Assembly: GCF_011947195.1 (NCBI RefSeq) | Contig: NZ_JAATVY010000026.1 | Coordinates: 1 to 64,000, forward strand | Direction of reading: 5' to 3' | DNA length: 64,000 bases | DNA from: Planosporangium thailandense | GTDB taxonomy: Bacteria > Actinomycetota > Actinomycetes > Mycobacteriales > Micromonosporaceae | In this document: in pieces, positions 8,588 to 17,772 of the stretch | Numbering within the stretch: the first letter of the stretch is position 1 | Layout of the letters: each line of letters starts with the position of its first letter | Translations under genes and position numbers: made by a program | Notes under the pieces: generated by a model | Databases searched by the model: none | What the model was told of the DNA's origin: nothing | What the model saw: only the letters and a program-made list of their open reading frames with translations

Positions 8588-8619
8588 CACCGCGCCACCG
8601 CGTCACCGCGTCACCGCGT
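8588..8619 (+). repeat. 8-bp tandem repeat, four units, before the sugar transferase gene
   Basis: The unit CACCGCGY occurs four times with an exact 8-bp period, and a related copy lies just upstream (8574-8580). It sits about 55 bp before the sugar transferase GTG, in the 125-bp gap after asnB. Eight-base units are not a multiple of three and could vary in number by slippage. Confidence 0.7.
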
Positions 8620-8674
8620 CGCACTTGGTCCGCACAGCCGCTCACCACCGCAGCGGTTTCGGGAGGTACAGACC

Positions 8675-9790
8675 GTGAACTATGTGCTGTTTCTGGGATC
8701 GCTCGTGCTGGCGCTGGCGCTGGCCCGGCTGGTGCGGTCCGCGGATGATCCCGACGCCTTCGGGCGCACGTGCCGACGCGCCTGGCTGTCGAGCGCGGCG
8801 GTGGCGTCGGCGACGTGGTGGTGGCTGTACGTCAACCGCTGGGCCACCTGGTACGGAGCCCTGCTCGCAGTCGCCGGCGGCCTGACCGGCGCGGTGGTCG
8901 CGTCTGCGGTCGGCCGGGGCTTCGTCGAGAACAACGCCGCGCCGTCGGCCGCCGTACGGGAGACGGTCCTGGCCTACCACCTCTCCGGCGATCTGAAGTA
9001 CCCGCGCCCGCCCCGCCCGAAGCGGGCCTTCGATGTCGTCGGCGCCCTGGTCGGCCTCGTGGTCACGCTGCCTTTGTGGCTGGTCATCGCGGTGCTGGTC
9101 TGGATCGAGGAGCCCGGTCCGATCTTCTTCATCAAGAACTCGGTGGGCCAGGGCGGCGTGACGTTCCGCCAGGTGAAGTTCCGCAGTATGAGGTTCGGCG
9201 CCGAGCGGCTGACCGGCCCGGTGGCCTCACCCGCCGGCGACCCGCGCACGCTCGTGATCGGCCGGCTGCTGCGCCGCTGGCACCTCGACGAGCTACCCGA
9301 ACTGATCAACGTCCTGGCGGGGACCATGAGCCTGGTCGGTCCGCGGCCGCTGCGCACCGTCCTGGTGGAGGGCAACCTGGCCGAGGTGCCGGGCTTCGCC
9401 GAGCGGCACACGGTGAAGCCGGGGATCGCGTGCACCGCCCAGATCGAGAAGTACCACATCGCGCCGGCCGAGCGGCTGGCCAAGGACCTCGCGTACATCA
9501 GGAACATGAGCATCGGCCTCGACCTCAGGCTGCTCGCCCGCGCCGTGAGCACGACGCTGCGCGGTGAGCGGCACCGGGGCCAGCCCGGCGATGTCGACGG
9601 GCGGCGGGCGCGCGGCGCGGTTCCCTGGTCGACGGGGCCGGTCGGGCACGGCCGGGGGATCGTGCCGGGCTGGAAAGGGCGGCCGACGCGGCCGGCGACC
9701 CGGTCCGAGCCCGGGCGCCGACCCGGTCGGCCGGCCCGGACGAGCCCGGCCGCGCCGACGAGAACCCTGCGTACGGGCGGACGCGACTGA
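8675..9790 (+). CDS. Polyprenyl-phosphate sugar-1-phosphate transferase (initiating glycosyltransferase)
   Basis: Bacterial sugar transferase family (PglC/WcaJ catalytic core), starting glycan assembly by moving a sugar-1-phosphate to undecaprenyl phosphate. Two hydrophobic segments lie at about 4-20 and 40-78. The core begins KRAFD (116-120) with a re-entrant helix, and continues through VKFRSM (167-172), the catalytic pair Asp205-Glu206 in HLDELPEL, and SLVGPRPL (219-226). A 70-residue Arg/Pro/Gly-rich tail after the core has no recognisable domain. GTG 8675 is chosen because GGGAGG lies 8 nt upstream; the open frame extends far upstream over asnB and is not real there. It would start the glycan that the neighbouring GT26 enzyme extends. 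Confidence 0.9.
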   Translation: MNYVLFLGSLVLALALARLVRSADDPDAFGRTCRRAWLSSAAVASATWWWLYVNRWATWYGALLAVAGGLTGAVVASAVGRGFVENNAAPSAAVRETVLAYHLSGDLKYPRPPRPKRAFDVVGALVGLVVTLPLWLVIAVLVWIEEPGPIFFIKNSVGQGGVTFRQVKFRSMRFGAERLTGPVASPAGDPRTLVIGRLLRRWHLDELPELINVLAGTMSLVGPRPLRTVLVEGNLAEVPGFAERHTVKPGIACTAQIEKYHIAPAERLAKDLAYIRNMSIGLDLRLLARAVSTTLRGERHRGQPGDVDGRRARGAVPWSTGPVGHGRGIVPGWKGRPTRPATRSEPGRRPGRPARTSPAAPTRTLRTGGRD

Positions 9791-9830
9791 CGGCGTGACA
9801 AACCGGCCTGCTGCCACGAGAGTGAGGGTC

Positions 9831-10583
9831 GTGAATGTCGAGAGCCCGGAGCAGCGGCTGCCCGGCGGGTTCGTCACGGAGGTCGTCCGCGTCGGCGACA
9901 CGGTGCGCCGGCAGCCGGCGGGGAACGCGGAGTTCGTCCGGCGGCTGCTGCGCCACTTCGAACGGCACCGCTGGCCTCATGCGCCGCGGTTCCTCGGCGT
10001 CGATGCCCAGGGCCGCGAGATCCTCACCTTCATCGACGGCTTCGTGGCCTGGCGGGAGGGCGACCAGCCGCCGGCGGTGCGGTGCGCGGACAGCCTGGCC
10101 CGGGTGGCGCGGCTGGTCCGCGAGTTCCACGACCTGACGGCCGGCACCGACCTGGCCGGCGACCGGGAAGTGGTCTGCCACAACGACCTGTCGCCGAAGA
10201 ACACCGTCTACCGTGACCTGGGCGCCGGGCTGCGTCCGGTCGCCTTGATCGACTGGGACGTCGCCGCGCCGGGGGACCGCGTCCAGGACGTCGCCCACGT
10301 GTGCTGGCAGTACCTGAACCTGGGGCCCGACGTCGCGGACACGGCGGAGTCGGCGCGGCTCGTGCGGCTGATCGCCGACGCGTACGGGCTGGCGGACCGG
10401 TCGAGCCTGGTGGACGCGATCCTGTGGTGGCAGGACCGGTGCTGGCGCGGTATCGAGGCCGCCGCGGCGGCCGGTGAGCCGGCGATGATCCGGCTGCGTG
10501 ACCTCGGCGTCACCCGGCGCGTGCGGCTCGCGTACCGATGGACCGCCGACAACCGTGCGCACCTGGGACGGGCGCTCGATTAA
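9831..10583 (+). CDS. APH-fold phosphotransferase (aminoglycoside phosphotransferase family)
   Basis: Protein-kinase-like small-molecule phosphotransferase. The catalytic loop CHNDLSPKN (H-x-D-x4-N type) and the metal-binding segment LIDWD are present. The N-terminal lobe is short, with few recognisable nucleotide-binding features. Length is about 250 residues. GTG codons at 9795, 9822 and 9831 are all possible starts; none has an ideal Shine-Dalgarno sequence. Its place directly after the sugar transferase (40 bp) suggests a sugar or choline-type substrate, but the family is too broad to name it. Resistance to aminoglycosides should not be assumed. Confidence 0.8.
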   Translation: MNVESPEQRLPGGFVTEVVRVGDTVRRQPAGNAEFVRRLLRHFERHRWPHAPRFLGVDAQGREILTFIDGFVAWREGDQPPAVRCADSLARVARLVREFHDLTAGTDLAGDREVVCHNDLSPKNTVYRDLGAGLRPVALIDWDVAAPGDRVQDVAHVCWQYLNLGPDVADTAESARLVRLIADAYGLADRSSLVDAILWWQDRCWRGIEAAAAAGEPAMIRLRDLGVTRRVRLAYRWTADNRAHLGRALD

Positions 10584-10592
10584 CATGGTTCG

Positions 10593-10901
10593 GTGCCCAT
10601 CCAGGTGACCGACGTGCCCGAGCGGGAACGGTTCGAAGCCCGCGACAGCGATGCCGACGACGCGCTCGCCGGGTTCCTGACCTACCAGGTCACGGGTGCT
10701 GTCATCGCCGTCACCCACCTGGATGTCTCGCCCGGCTACGACGGCAGCGGCGTCGACGACGCGTTGGCGCGCGCCGCGATGGACGACGCGCGGGCCCGTC
10801 GCCGTACCGTGGTGCCGATCGGCCCGTTCCTGGTCGACTGGGTGGCCAGGCATCCGGAGTATCGTTCGATCGTCGCGCCCGGCACGAAGAAGATCAAGTA
10901 A
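10593..10901 (+). CDS. GNAT-like small N-acetyltransferase (YidJ/Gtn10 type)
   Basis: 102-residue protein resembling the short GNAT-like acetyltransferases. It has a beta-rich N-terminal half (FLTYQVTGAVIAVTHLDVSP), then GYDGSGVDDALARAAMDDARAR, the acetyl-CoA pyrophosphate-binding loop and helix, and a WVARHPEY segment near the end. The GTG start at 10593 is 9 bp after the APH-fold gene, so the two are probably cotranscribed. These small enzymes are widespread and their substrates are mostly unknown. Confidence 0.8.
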   Translation: MPIQVTDVPERERFEARDSDADDALAGFLTYQVTGAVIAVTHLDVSPGYDGSGVDDALARAAMDDARARRRTVVPIGPFLVDWVARHPEYRSIVAPGTKKIK

Positions 10902-11055
10902 GGTGCTGCGACGGTACGGCGCGCCCGCGTCGTGCCATCGGGGTGACACGGGAGAGGACGCCGCGCACCGGGACGCGGAATCGCAACGGCGGCGTCGTCG
11001 TTGACACACCGGGCGACTTGTGCTTGGGCTCCCGCTTCCTGTCATACCTGGCGGC

Positions 11056-11061
11056 TAGGCT
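11056..11061 (+). promoter_or_regulatory. Possible -10 element (TAGGCT) upstream of the topoisomerase operon
   Basis: TAGGCT, a common actinomycete -10 form, lies 78 bp before the TTG start. No good -35 is correctly spaced. A consensus-like TTGACA at 11001-11006 is too far upstream to pair with it and has no clear -10 of its own. The assignment is weak. Confidence 0.3.
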
Positions 11062-11139
11062 CGCTGGGACGCCCACGGGATTGCCCGCTCGTCTCGACGG
11101 CAGGCACCCCGACACGCCACGATCTGGGAGTACGACTCG

Positions 11140-13197
11140 TTGACTGCGCAGCCCGAGACCCTGTACAGGGCCGACGATCTCACACACCTCGAGGGCCTGG
11201 ACGCTGTCCGTAAGCGCCCCGGCATGTACATCGGTTCGACCGACAGCCGTGGTGTGGGTCACCTCCTCAACGAGATCCTCGACAACTCCACCGACGAGGG
11301 TGTCGCCGGGCACGCCACCCGCATCGAGGTCACGCTGCACGCGGACGGCTCCGTGCAGGTCGACGACGACGGGCGCGGCATCCCGACCGACACCCACGCG
11401 AGGTCGGGGATGTCGGGCGTCGAACTGGTGCTGACCCGACTGCACGCCGGCGGCAAGTTCGGCGGCTCCGGCTACAAGACCTCCGGCGGCCTGCACGGCG
11501 TCGGCGCGTCGGCGGTGAACGCCCTGTCCCGCCGGTTCGACGTGACCGTGCGGCGCAACGGCAAGGTCCACCAGATGTCGTTCCAGCACGGCGTCCCCGG
11601 CGTCTTCGACGGCCCCGGCCCGACGGCGCGGTTCACCCCGCAGCCCGGGCTGCGGGTGGCCGGCAAGATGAAGCGCGGCGAGTCGACCGGCACCTCCACC
11701 CGGTACTGGTACGACGCGCGCTACTTCGAGGCCGGCGCGGTCCTGGACATCGAGGGCGTGCGTACCAAGCTGCGCAACACCGCGTTCCTGGTTCCCGGCG
11801 TCACCTACGTGCTGCGCGACGCCACCCAGGGCGCGATCAACACCGAGACGTTCGTCTTCCCGCACGGGCTGGTCGACATGGTCGACTTCCTGTCGCCGGC
11901 CGGGGAGAAGGCCGTCTCCGGCACGCTTCTGATCACTGGTGAGGGCACCTACAAGGAGAACGCCGCCGACGAGAACGGCGTCATGCAGTCCAACGTGGAG
12001 CGGCGCGCCGAGGTCGAGGTCGCGCTCCGCTGGGGGACCGGCTACGAGCGGACGGTGGAGTGCTTCACCAACACCATCCGCAACATGCACGGCGGCACCC
12101 ATCGCAAGGGCTTCGAGCGGGCCGTGGTGCGTGCCCTGACCGACGCCATCAAGAACAGCCGGGGCCTGCTCAAGCCGAAGGAGGAGCCGCCGGTCCTCGA
12201 CGACGTCCTCGAGGGCATGACGGCGGTCATCCACGTGCGGATCCCCGAGCCGCAGTTCACCTCCCAGACCAAGGACGAGCTGTCGACCGCGCCGGTCACC
12301 AAGGTGGTCCAGACGGTTGTCGAGCAGCACATCAAGGCCTGGGTGGACGACCGCAAGACCAAGGCCGAGGCGCGTACGGTCCTGCAGAAGATCGTCGACG
12401 CGGCCCGGGTGCGGCTGACGCAGAAGCAGCAGAAGGACGCCGCCCGGCGCAAGACCGCCCTGGAGGGCGCGTCGATGCCGGCGAAGCTGGTCGACTGCCG
12501 GGCGACCGGCGTCGACCGCAGCGAACTGTTCATCGTGGAGGGCGACAGCGCGCTCGGCACCGCCCGCCTGGCGCGGTCGTCGGAGTACCAGGCGCTGCTG
12601 CCGATCCGAGGGAAGATCCTCAACGTCCAGAAGGCGAACCTGAAGCAGGTTCTCGACAACGCGGAGTGCTCGGCGATCATCCAGGTGCTCGGCGCGGGCT
12701 CCGGGCGCACCTTCGACGCGGGGGCGATGCGGTACGGCCGGGTGCTCATCATGGCGGACGCCGACGTGGACGGCTCCCACATCCGGACGCTGCTGATCAC
12801 CCTGTTCGCCAAGTACATGCGCCCGGTGATCGAGGCCGGCCGGCTGTACGCGGCCGTGCCGCCCCTGCACAAGATCACCACCAAGGGGCGCAACCCGGAG
12901 ACCGTCTACACCTACACCCAGGCCGAGATGGTGAGCACCGTCGCCCGCCTGGAGCGGGCCGGCAAGCAGGTCGTCACCCCGATCCCGCGGTTCAAGGGTC
13001 TCGGCGAGATGGACGCGGGCGAGCTGTGGGACACCACGATGAACCCCGCCACCCGCGCCGTCCGCCGGATCACGCTCGACGATGTCGAGGCGGCGGAGGA
13101 GGTGCTCGAACTGCTCATGGGCGAGAAGGTCGAGCCCCGCAAGAACTGGCTCATCGAATCGGCCAGCCGCGTCGACCAGGAGACCATCGACGCCTGA
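11140..13197 (+). CDS. parE: DNA topoisomerase IV subunit B / GyrB-like ATPase subunit
   Basis: Type IIA topoisomerase ATPase subunit of 685 residues. The GHKL ATPase domain shows NEILDNSTDE, DDDGRGIP and SGGLHGVGAS. The transducer domain follows, and the TOPRIM domain has EGDSALGTA and MADADVDGSH, with the metal-binding acidic residues. The C-terminal FKGLGEMDAGELW is conserved. Start is TTG 11140 with GGGAG 9 nt upstream. The next gene encodes the ParC/GyrA-like subunit, so the pair forms a heterotetramer. The chromosomal gyrase genes normally lie next to dnaA and recF, which are absent here; this pair therefore looks like the second enzyme (topoisomerase IV type) known in actinomycetes. 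ParE versus GyrB naming rests on that context. Confidence 0.93.
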   Translation: MTAQPETLYRADDLTHLEGLDAVRKRPGMYIGSTDSRGVGHLLNEILDNSTDEGVAGHATRIEVTLHADGSVQVDDDGRGIPTDTHARSGMSGVELVLTRLHAGGKFGGSGYKTSGGLHGVGASAVNALSRRFDVTVRRNGKVHQMSFQHGVPGVFDGPGPTARFTPQPGLRVAGKMKRGESTGTSTRYWYDARYFEAGAVLDIEGVRTKLRNTAFLVPGVTYVLRDATQGAINTETFVFPHGLVDMVDFLSPAGEKAVSGTLLITGEGTYKENAADENGVMQSNVERRAEVEVALRWGTGYERTVECFTNTIRNMHGGTHRKGFERAVVRALTDAIKNSRGLLKPKEEPPVLDDVLEGMTAVIHVRIPEPQFTSQTKDELSTAPVTKVVQTVVEQHIKAWVDDRKTKAEARTVLQKIVDAARVRLTQKQQKDAARRKTALEGASMPAKLVDCRATGVDRSELFIVEGDSALGTARLARSSEYQALLPIRGKILNVQKANLKQVLDNAECSAIIQVLGAGSGRTFDAGAMRYGRVLIMADADVDGSHIRTLLITLFAKYMRPVIEAGRLYAAVPPLHKITTKGRNPETVYTYTQAEMVSTVARLERAGKQVVTPIPRFKGLGEMDAGELWDTTMNPATRAVRRITLDDVEAAEEVLELLMGEKVEPRKNWLIESASRVDQETIDA

Positions 13198-13255
13198 GCG
13201 TCGCGCCCGGCCACGAAAGACGTAGATCGCGAATGACAGAAGAGAGCGCTGAGTA

Positions 13256-15742
13256 ATGGCACGCCGCAACGGCACGCAGCCGAAGGTCGACCTGTCCGCC
13301 TTCGATCAGGCGGGGGCGCGGGTCATGGACCACTCCCTGCAGGACGAGGTGTCGAACTCCTACCTGGAGTACGCGTACTCGGTCATCCACTCCCGGGCGC
13401 TGCCGGACGCGCGCGACGGCCTCAAGCCGGTGCACCGCCGCATCCTGTTCTCGATGAGCGAGAACGGCTACCGTCCCGACCGCGGCTACGTCAAGTCCGC
13501 TCGCGTCGTCGGTGACGTGATGGGTAAGTACCACCCGCACGGCGACTCCGCGATCTACGACGCGATGGTCCGGCTCGCTCAGGACTTCTCCCTGAACGTG
13601 CCGTTGATCGACGGCCACGGCAACTTCGGGTCCCCCGACGACGGCCCGGCCGCGAGCCGGTACACCGAAGCGCGCATGTCGCCGGAGGCGATGCTGCTCG
13701 TCGGCGAGCTGGGCGAGGAGACCGTCGAGTTCCGGCCCAACTACGACGGCTCGCTGGAAGAGCCGTCCGTGCTGCCCGCGGCGTTCCCCAACCTGCTCGT
13801 CAACGGCACCTCCGGCATCGCCGTCGGCATGGCGACGAACATGATCCCGCACAACCTCGGCGAGGTCGTCACGGCCGCCCGGTGGCTGATCACCCACCCC
13901 AACGCGACGCTCGACAAGCTCATGGAGTTCGTCCCCGGCCCGGACCTGCCGACCGGTGGCCTGCTGCTGGGGCTCGACGAGGTGCGCAAGGCGTACGAGA
14001 CGGGCCGCGGCGTCGTGCGGATGCGGGGCAAGGTCGAGATCGGGCCGTTGCCGGGCAGCCGGGGCCGGCAGGCGATCACCGTGACGGAGCTTCCGTACGG
14101 CGTCGGCGCGGAGAAGGTCATCGCCGCGATCACCAACGAGGTCAACAAGACCAAGCGGCTGTCCGGCATCGCCGACGTCAAGGACCTGACCGACCGGGAG
14201 AACGGCACCCGTCTCGTCGTCGAGTGCAAGGTCGGGGTCAACCCGCAGGCGCTGCTCGCGGACCTCTACCGGCTCACGCCGCTGGAGCAGTCGTTCGGCA
14301 TCAACAACCTCGTGCTCGTCGAGGGGCAGCCGCAGACCCTCGGGCTCAAGGAACTCCTCGAGGTGTTCCTCGCCCACCGATACGACGTGGTGACCCGGCG
14401 GACGACCTTCCGGCGTCGCAAGCGGCAGGAGCGCCTCCACCTGGTCGACGGCCTGCTGATCGCGCTGCTCGACATCGACAAGGTGGTCCGACTGATCCGC
14501 GCCAGCGAGAACGCCCAGGCCGCCAAGGACGGGCTGATGCGCGAGTTCACGCTGTCGGAGATCCAGGCCACCTACATCCTCGACACCCCGCTGCGCCGGC
14601 TGACCAAGTACGACCGGCTGGAGCTGGAGACCGAACAGGAGAAGCTGCGCAACGAGATCGCGGAGCTGTCGCGGATCCTCGACGACGAGTCGGTTCTCAA
14701 GAAGGTCGTCTCCGACGAACTCGCGAAGGTCGCCAAGGAGTTCGCCACGCCGCGACGGACCACGCTCATCGACGGTGACCTGAAGGAGGTGCTGGCCGCG
14801 TCCGCGCCGGCCGGGCCCCTCGAAGTCGCCGACGACCCGTGCCAGGTGATCCTGTCGTCGAGCGGCCTGGTCGCCCGGACCGCCGCCGAGTCCGAGGAGG
14901 CGACCGAGGGGCGCCGCCGCAACGGCCGGACCAAGCACGACGCCATCCGGGCGGTCGTCCACACCACGGCCCGCGGGCAGGTGCTCGTGGTGACGAGCAC
15001 CGGGCGGGCGTTCAAGGTCGACGTGCTGCCGCTGCCGGTACTGCCGGAGCAGGCCGGCACGGTGTCGCTGCGGGGCGGCATGTCGGCCAGCGAGCTGGTG
15101 CCGCTGGAGCCGGGGGAGCGGGTCGTCGGCCTGGCGCCGCTCGGTGCGCAGGCCGCCGGATCACCGGGGCTGGCGCTGGGCACCCGGCAGGGCGTGGTGA
15201 AGGTGACGGCGCCGGAGTGGCCGGTGCGCTCCGACGAGTTCGAGGTGATCGGGCTCAAGGACGGCGACGAGGTGGTGGGCGCGGTCTGGCTCACCGACGG
15301 TGCCGAGACCCTCACGTTCATCTCGTCCGACTCGTCGTTGCTGCGGTTCGCCGCGAAACTGGTCCGGCCGCAGGGCCTCAAGGGCGGCGGGATGGCCGGC
15401 ATCAACCTCGGCGCCGAGGCGGAGGTCGTCTTCTTCGGCGCGGTGCGCACCGACGACGCCGAACACGGCGAGCCGATGGTGATCACCTCGACCGGCCAGA
15501 GCGTGAAGGTCACGCCGTTCGTGGAGTACCCGGCCAAGGGCCGGGCCACGGGCGGGGTCCGTTCCCACCGCTTCCTCAAGGGCGAGGTCGGCCTCGCCGT
15601 GGCCTGGGTCGGGCCGCGACCGGCGGGCGCGACCGACACCGGTGACCCGGTCGAGCTGCCACCGGTCGACTACCGCCGTGACGGCTCCGGCATGGCCGCC
15701 GCGTCCCCGGATGTCGTGGGCCGCCTCATCGAGCGCGGCTGA
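13256..15742 (+). CDS. parC: DNA topoisomerase IV subunit A / GyrA-like cleavage subunit
   Basis: Breakage-reunion subunit of 828 residues. The winged-helix domain contains the catalytic Tyr136 in AASRYTEAR, which forms the DNA-phosphotyrosine link. The quinolone region is GDSAIYD, with Ser98 and Asp102 at the two usual resistance positions, so it looks wild type. A coiled-coil arm (about 370-490) and a C-terminal beta-pinwheel (about 520-800) follow. I do not see the GyrA-box (QRRGGKG), which fits a decatenase rather than a supercoiling gyrase. The gene begins 58 bp after the ATPase subunit, forming an operon ended by the hairpin at 15764-15814. Confidence 0.93.
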   Translation: MARRNGTQPKVDLSAFDQAGARVMDHSLQDEVSNSYLEYAYSVIHSRALPDARDGLKPVHRRILFSMSENGYRPDRGYVKSARVVGDVMGKYHPHGDSAIYDAMVRLAQDFSLNVPLIDGHGNFGSPDDGPAASRYTEARMSPEAMLLVGELGEETVEFRPNYDGSLEEPSVLPAAFPNLLVNGTSGIAVGMATNMIPHNLGEVVTAARWLITHPNATLDKLMEFVPGPDLPTGGLLLGLDEVRKAYETGRGVVRMRGKVEIGPLPGSRGRQAITVTELPYGVGAEKVIAAITNEVNKTKRLSGIADVKDLTDRENGTRLVVECKVGVNPQALLADLYRLTPLEQSFGINNLVLVEGQPQTLGLKELLEVFLAHRYDVVTRRTTFRRRKRQERLHLVDGLLIALLDIDKVVRLIRASENAQAAKDGLMREFTLSEIQATYILDTPLRRLTKYDRLELETEQEKLRNEIAELSRILDDESVLKKVVSDELAKVAKEFATPRRTTLIDGDLKEVLAASAPAGPLEVADDPCQVILSSSGLVARTAAESEEATEGRRRNGRTKHDAIRAVVHTTARGQVLVVTSTGRAFKVDVLPLPVLPEQAGTVSLRGGMSASELVPLEPGERVVGLAPLGAQAAGSPGLALGTRQGVVKVTAPEWPVRSDEFEVIGLKDGDEVVGAVWLTDGAETLTFISSDSSLLRFAAKLVRPQGLKGGGMAGINLGAEAEVVFFGAVRTDDAEHGEPMVITSTGQSVKVTPFVEYPAKGRATGGVRSHRFLKGEVGLAVAWVGPRPAGATDTGDPVELPPVDYRRDGSGMAAASPDVVGRLIERG

Positions 15743-15763
15743 CCTGCGCCGCCGACAGTGGGC

Positions 15764-15814
15764 CCCGGGGGCCGAGGTGATGATCTGACCTGGTCGTCGC
15801 CCCCGGCCCCCGGG
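15764..15814 (+). terminator. Terminator hairpin after the topoisomerase operon
   Basis: An 11-bp perfect stem (CCCGGGGGCCG at 15764-15774 and CGGCCCCCGGG at 15804-15814) with a 29-nt loop is followed by cgtttctgt. It lies 22 bp after the stop at 15742. Confidence 0.65.
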
Positions 15815-15932
15815 CGTTTCTGTGATCCCTCGGCAAGCGCCGTGCCGACCACGGCGCGCAGCCGCACCGGCCGGCGGAAAGTGTCGGTGGTCGTCGATAG
15901 CGTCCATAGTGACCGTCGACGGAGGGAACCCC

Positions 15933-16457
15933 ATGAACGCCACCGGGACCGCGATCACCGGCGAGCGCGCCGACCTGCTCGAGGTGTTGGCCAAGCACCG
16001 CTTCTTCCTGCGGCACACCGTGCGGGACCTCACCGACGAGCAGGCCGCCCAGCGCACCACCGTGAGCGAGCTGTGCCTCGGTGGGATCGTCAAGCACGTG
16101 GCGGACGCCGAGCGGATGTGGGCGAACTTCATCCTCGAGGGCCCGCTGGCGATGCCGTCCTGGACCGACCCTTCGGTTGTCGAGCGCTATGCGGACGGCT
16201 TCCGGATGCTCCCCGGGGAGACCCTCGCGGGGCTGCTCGAAGGGTACGACGCCGTGGCCCGGCGCACCGACGACCTGGTGCGGACGCTGCCGGACCTCGA
16301 CGCCGCCCAGCCGTTGCCGGAGGCGCCGTGGTTCGAGCCCGGTGCACGCTGGTCGGCGCGGCGGGTCCTGTTGCACATCATCGCCGAAACGGCGCAGCAC
16401 GCCGGGCACGCCGACATCATCCGCGAAGCTCTCGACGGGGCGAAATCGATGGGCTGA
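15933..16457 (+). CDS. DinB family protein (DUF664-like)
   Basis: 174-residue four-helix DinB/DUF664-type protein. The three expected metal-ligand histidines are visible: KHVADAER in the second helix region and HIIAETAQHAGH near the C terminus. Members in actinobacteria include mycothiol- or bacillithiol-dependent transferases, but most, like this one, have no known substrate. ATG 15933 is preceded by GGAGGG 6 nt upstream. A possible -10 (CATAGT) lies just before it. The gene is monocistronic, between the topoisomerase terminator and the convergent DUF2267 gene. Confidence 0.88.
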   Translation: MNATGTAITGERADLLEVLAKHRFFLRHTVRDLTDEQAAQRTTVSELCLGGIVKHVADAERMWANFILEGPLAMPSWTDPSVVERYADGFRMLPGETLAGLLEGYDAVARRTDDLVRTLPDLDAAQPLPEAPWFEPGARWSARRVLLHIIAETAQHAGHADIIREALDGAKSMG

Positions 16458-16546
16458 GGACTGCCGGATCTCCCGGCGCAGCCGTGGGCCTCCACCACCC
16501 ACGGGGAGAGGTCCCGTCCCGGCCGAACCTGGTCGGGCGGGATCGG

Positions 16547-17359
16547 TTACGGCTGCGTCACCAGGGTCCGGTACTCCTGCGGAAGCTGTGCGGTGGTGTC
16601 CCGGAACTCCTTCTCGCCCACCACCTCGCGTAGCGTGGCCATCACCGCTTGGGCGTGCGCAAGCGCGTCCTTCCGTGAGGTGCCTTCGAGCCGCGTGATC
16701 TCGTTGAGGAACTCGTCGAAGGTGAGCGGCAGCGCCCGGCCCTCGCTGCGGGCCAGGCCGCGGTCGAGCGCGGGGTACAGGTCACGGGGCAGGAAAGCCC
16801 GCAGGTCGTTGATCTGTCCGGCGCTGACCCGGACCGCCAGCTCTTCGAGCACGGACTCCAGCGCCTTGCGGGCGTTGTCGCGGTCGAGTCCGGTATGGTC
16901 GGCCACGCGGTTGACGATCTCGTCGAGCGGCCACGGCCTCCCGGCGTACGCGCGCACCTCCGGTCCCGGCCGGGGCGGCGCCTGCACCTCGGCCGCCTCC
17001 AGCAGCGGCCCGAAGTCCTTGGGCAGCTGCGAGCCCATGTCGAAGAATTCCTTGGGCCCCAGCGACGTCCAGAGTGCCGAGAGCACAGCGCGGGCCACCC
17101 GCTCGGCGGTCTCCCGACCTCCGCCCGTCCGCTCCTCGACGCGGCGGAGGAAGTCGTCCAGCCCGAAGGTGGCGGTCGGGCCCTCGCGCTGCAGGCACGG
17201 CCGTAGCTCCTGGGGAAGCCGTGGGGCCAGATCTTCCAGTTCGCCCTTTGAGACGCGCTGCGAGAGCGTTTTCAGCGTGAAGCAGGTGATGTCCGCGGCC
17301 CGACCGGGTGGGATGTCGGTCAGTTGCTCGACCGTGGTGAGGAAACCTTGATAGTCCAT
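16547..17359 (-). CDS. Tandem DUF2267 protein
   Basis: 270-residue protein made of two DUF2267 units (about 1-125 and 145-268). Each starts with a short acidic helix (MDYQGFL, WPLDEIV) and contains repeated LPxxLxP(x)L elements such as APRLPQELRP and RAFLPRDLYP. Each ends in a KEF-x2-x3-LP element (PKEFFDMGSQLP, EKEFRDTTAQLP). The function of DUF2267 is unknown; members are small helical proteins, often stress-associated in actinobacteria. ATG 17359 has AGGAGG about 6 nt upstream. A single-unit relative lies in this window at 30397-30783. The two units within this protein are clearly diverged, so the duplication is old. Confidence 0.9.
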   Translation of the reverse strand: MDYQGFLTTVEQLTDIPPGRAADITCFTLKTLSQRVSKGELEDLAPRLPQELRPCLQREGPTATFGLDDFLRRVEERTGGGRETAERVARAVLSALWTSLGPKEFFDMGSQLPKDFGPLLEAAEVQAPPRPGPEVRAYAGRPWPLDEIVNRVADHTGLDRDNARKALESVLEELAVRVSAGQINDLRAFLPRDLYPALDRGLARSEGRALPLTFDEFLNEITRLEGTSRKDALAHAQAVMATLREVVGEKEFRDTTAQLPQEYRTLVTQP

Positions 17360-17724
17360 TGCCGGTCCTCCTGACTGCCGGCCGTGTCCTAGGGTCCAAT
17401 CTAGGTGCAGCCCGGTGACGGGCTTCGTCGGCCTCGTACGCCCCGGTTGTGACGGCCGGGACAGGTGACGGGGGACGTGGCTGCGGTGCGCCGCCAGCGA
17501 TCGGCGCGGGTGCGCCGCCAGCGATCGGCGAGTCGCCGGCGTGCGAACCCGGAGGAGATGGGGGAGCCGACCGGAAAGCCGCCCCGGCAGCCGGTTTCCC
17601 GTACGCCTGAGCCGATCGTGGCGGCCGACGTTGACGCCCACGGCACTGGTGGTCGCTGACGCCACGCTACCGACGACGGTGGATGGCACGGTCCTGACTG
17701 GCGGTCGGTGTCCCGCCCTGGAAT
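17360..17724. other. Gene-poor stretch between DUF2267 and Clp_N genes
   Basis: About 365 bp without a convincing gene. A 64-codon plus-strand frame (17465-17659) is Arg-rich, has no Shine-Dalgarno sequence and mainly translates a repeat, so I do not call it. The region should hold the DUF2267 promoter, but no clear hexamers stand out. Confidence 0.4.
17486..17530 (+). repeat. 24-bp-spaced direct repeat, two copies of 21 bp
   Basis: Two identical 21-bp copies at 17486-17506 and 17510-17530 (GTGCGCCGCC, then AGCGATCGGCG), separated by 3 bp. They contain the short palindrome GCGATCGG/C. They lie about 200 bp upstream of the Clp_N operators. Confidence 0.75.
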
Positions 17725-17771
17725 CGTCAACTATGGGTTGACGCGATGGCATCGTCAACCTATGGTTGACG
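17725..17771 (+). promoter_or_regulatory. Twin palindromic operator overlapping a sigma-70-type promoter
   Basis: Two near-identical palindromes lie at 17725-17743 (CGTCAAC-TATGG-GTTGACG, perfect 7-bp arms) and 17753-17771 (CGTCAACC-TAT-GGTTGACG, perfect 8-bp arms), with centres 28 bp apart. Their halves form a promoter: -35 TTGACG at 17738-17743, a 17-bp spacer, and -10 TATGGT at 17761-17766. The expected transcription start is at 17773, the A of the gene's ATG, so the mRNA is probably leaderless. The encoded protein has a helix-turn-helix, so autoregulation is likely (inference). Confidence 0.85.
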
Positions 17772-17772
17772 C

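Noticed and set aside
11001-11006. TTGACA as -35 of the topoisomerase operon
   Set aside because: No acceptable -10 lies 16-19 bp downstream, and the only -10-like hexamer (TAGGCT) is about 49 bp away.
10894-13275. 793-codon minus-strand frame opposite the topoisomerase B gene
   Set aside because: No family motif, biased composition, and fully covered by a clear ParE/GyrB gene on the other strand.
17465-17659. 64-codon Arg-rich plus-strand frame
   Set aside because: It mainly translates the 24-bp direct repeat, has no Shine-Dalgarno sequence, and codon use does not match the neighbours.
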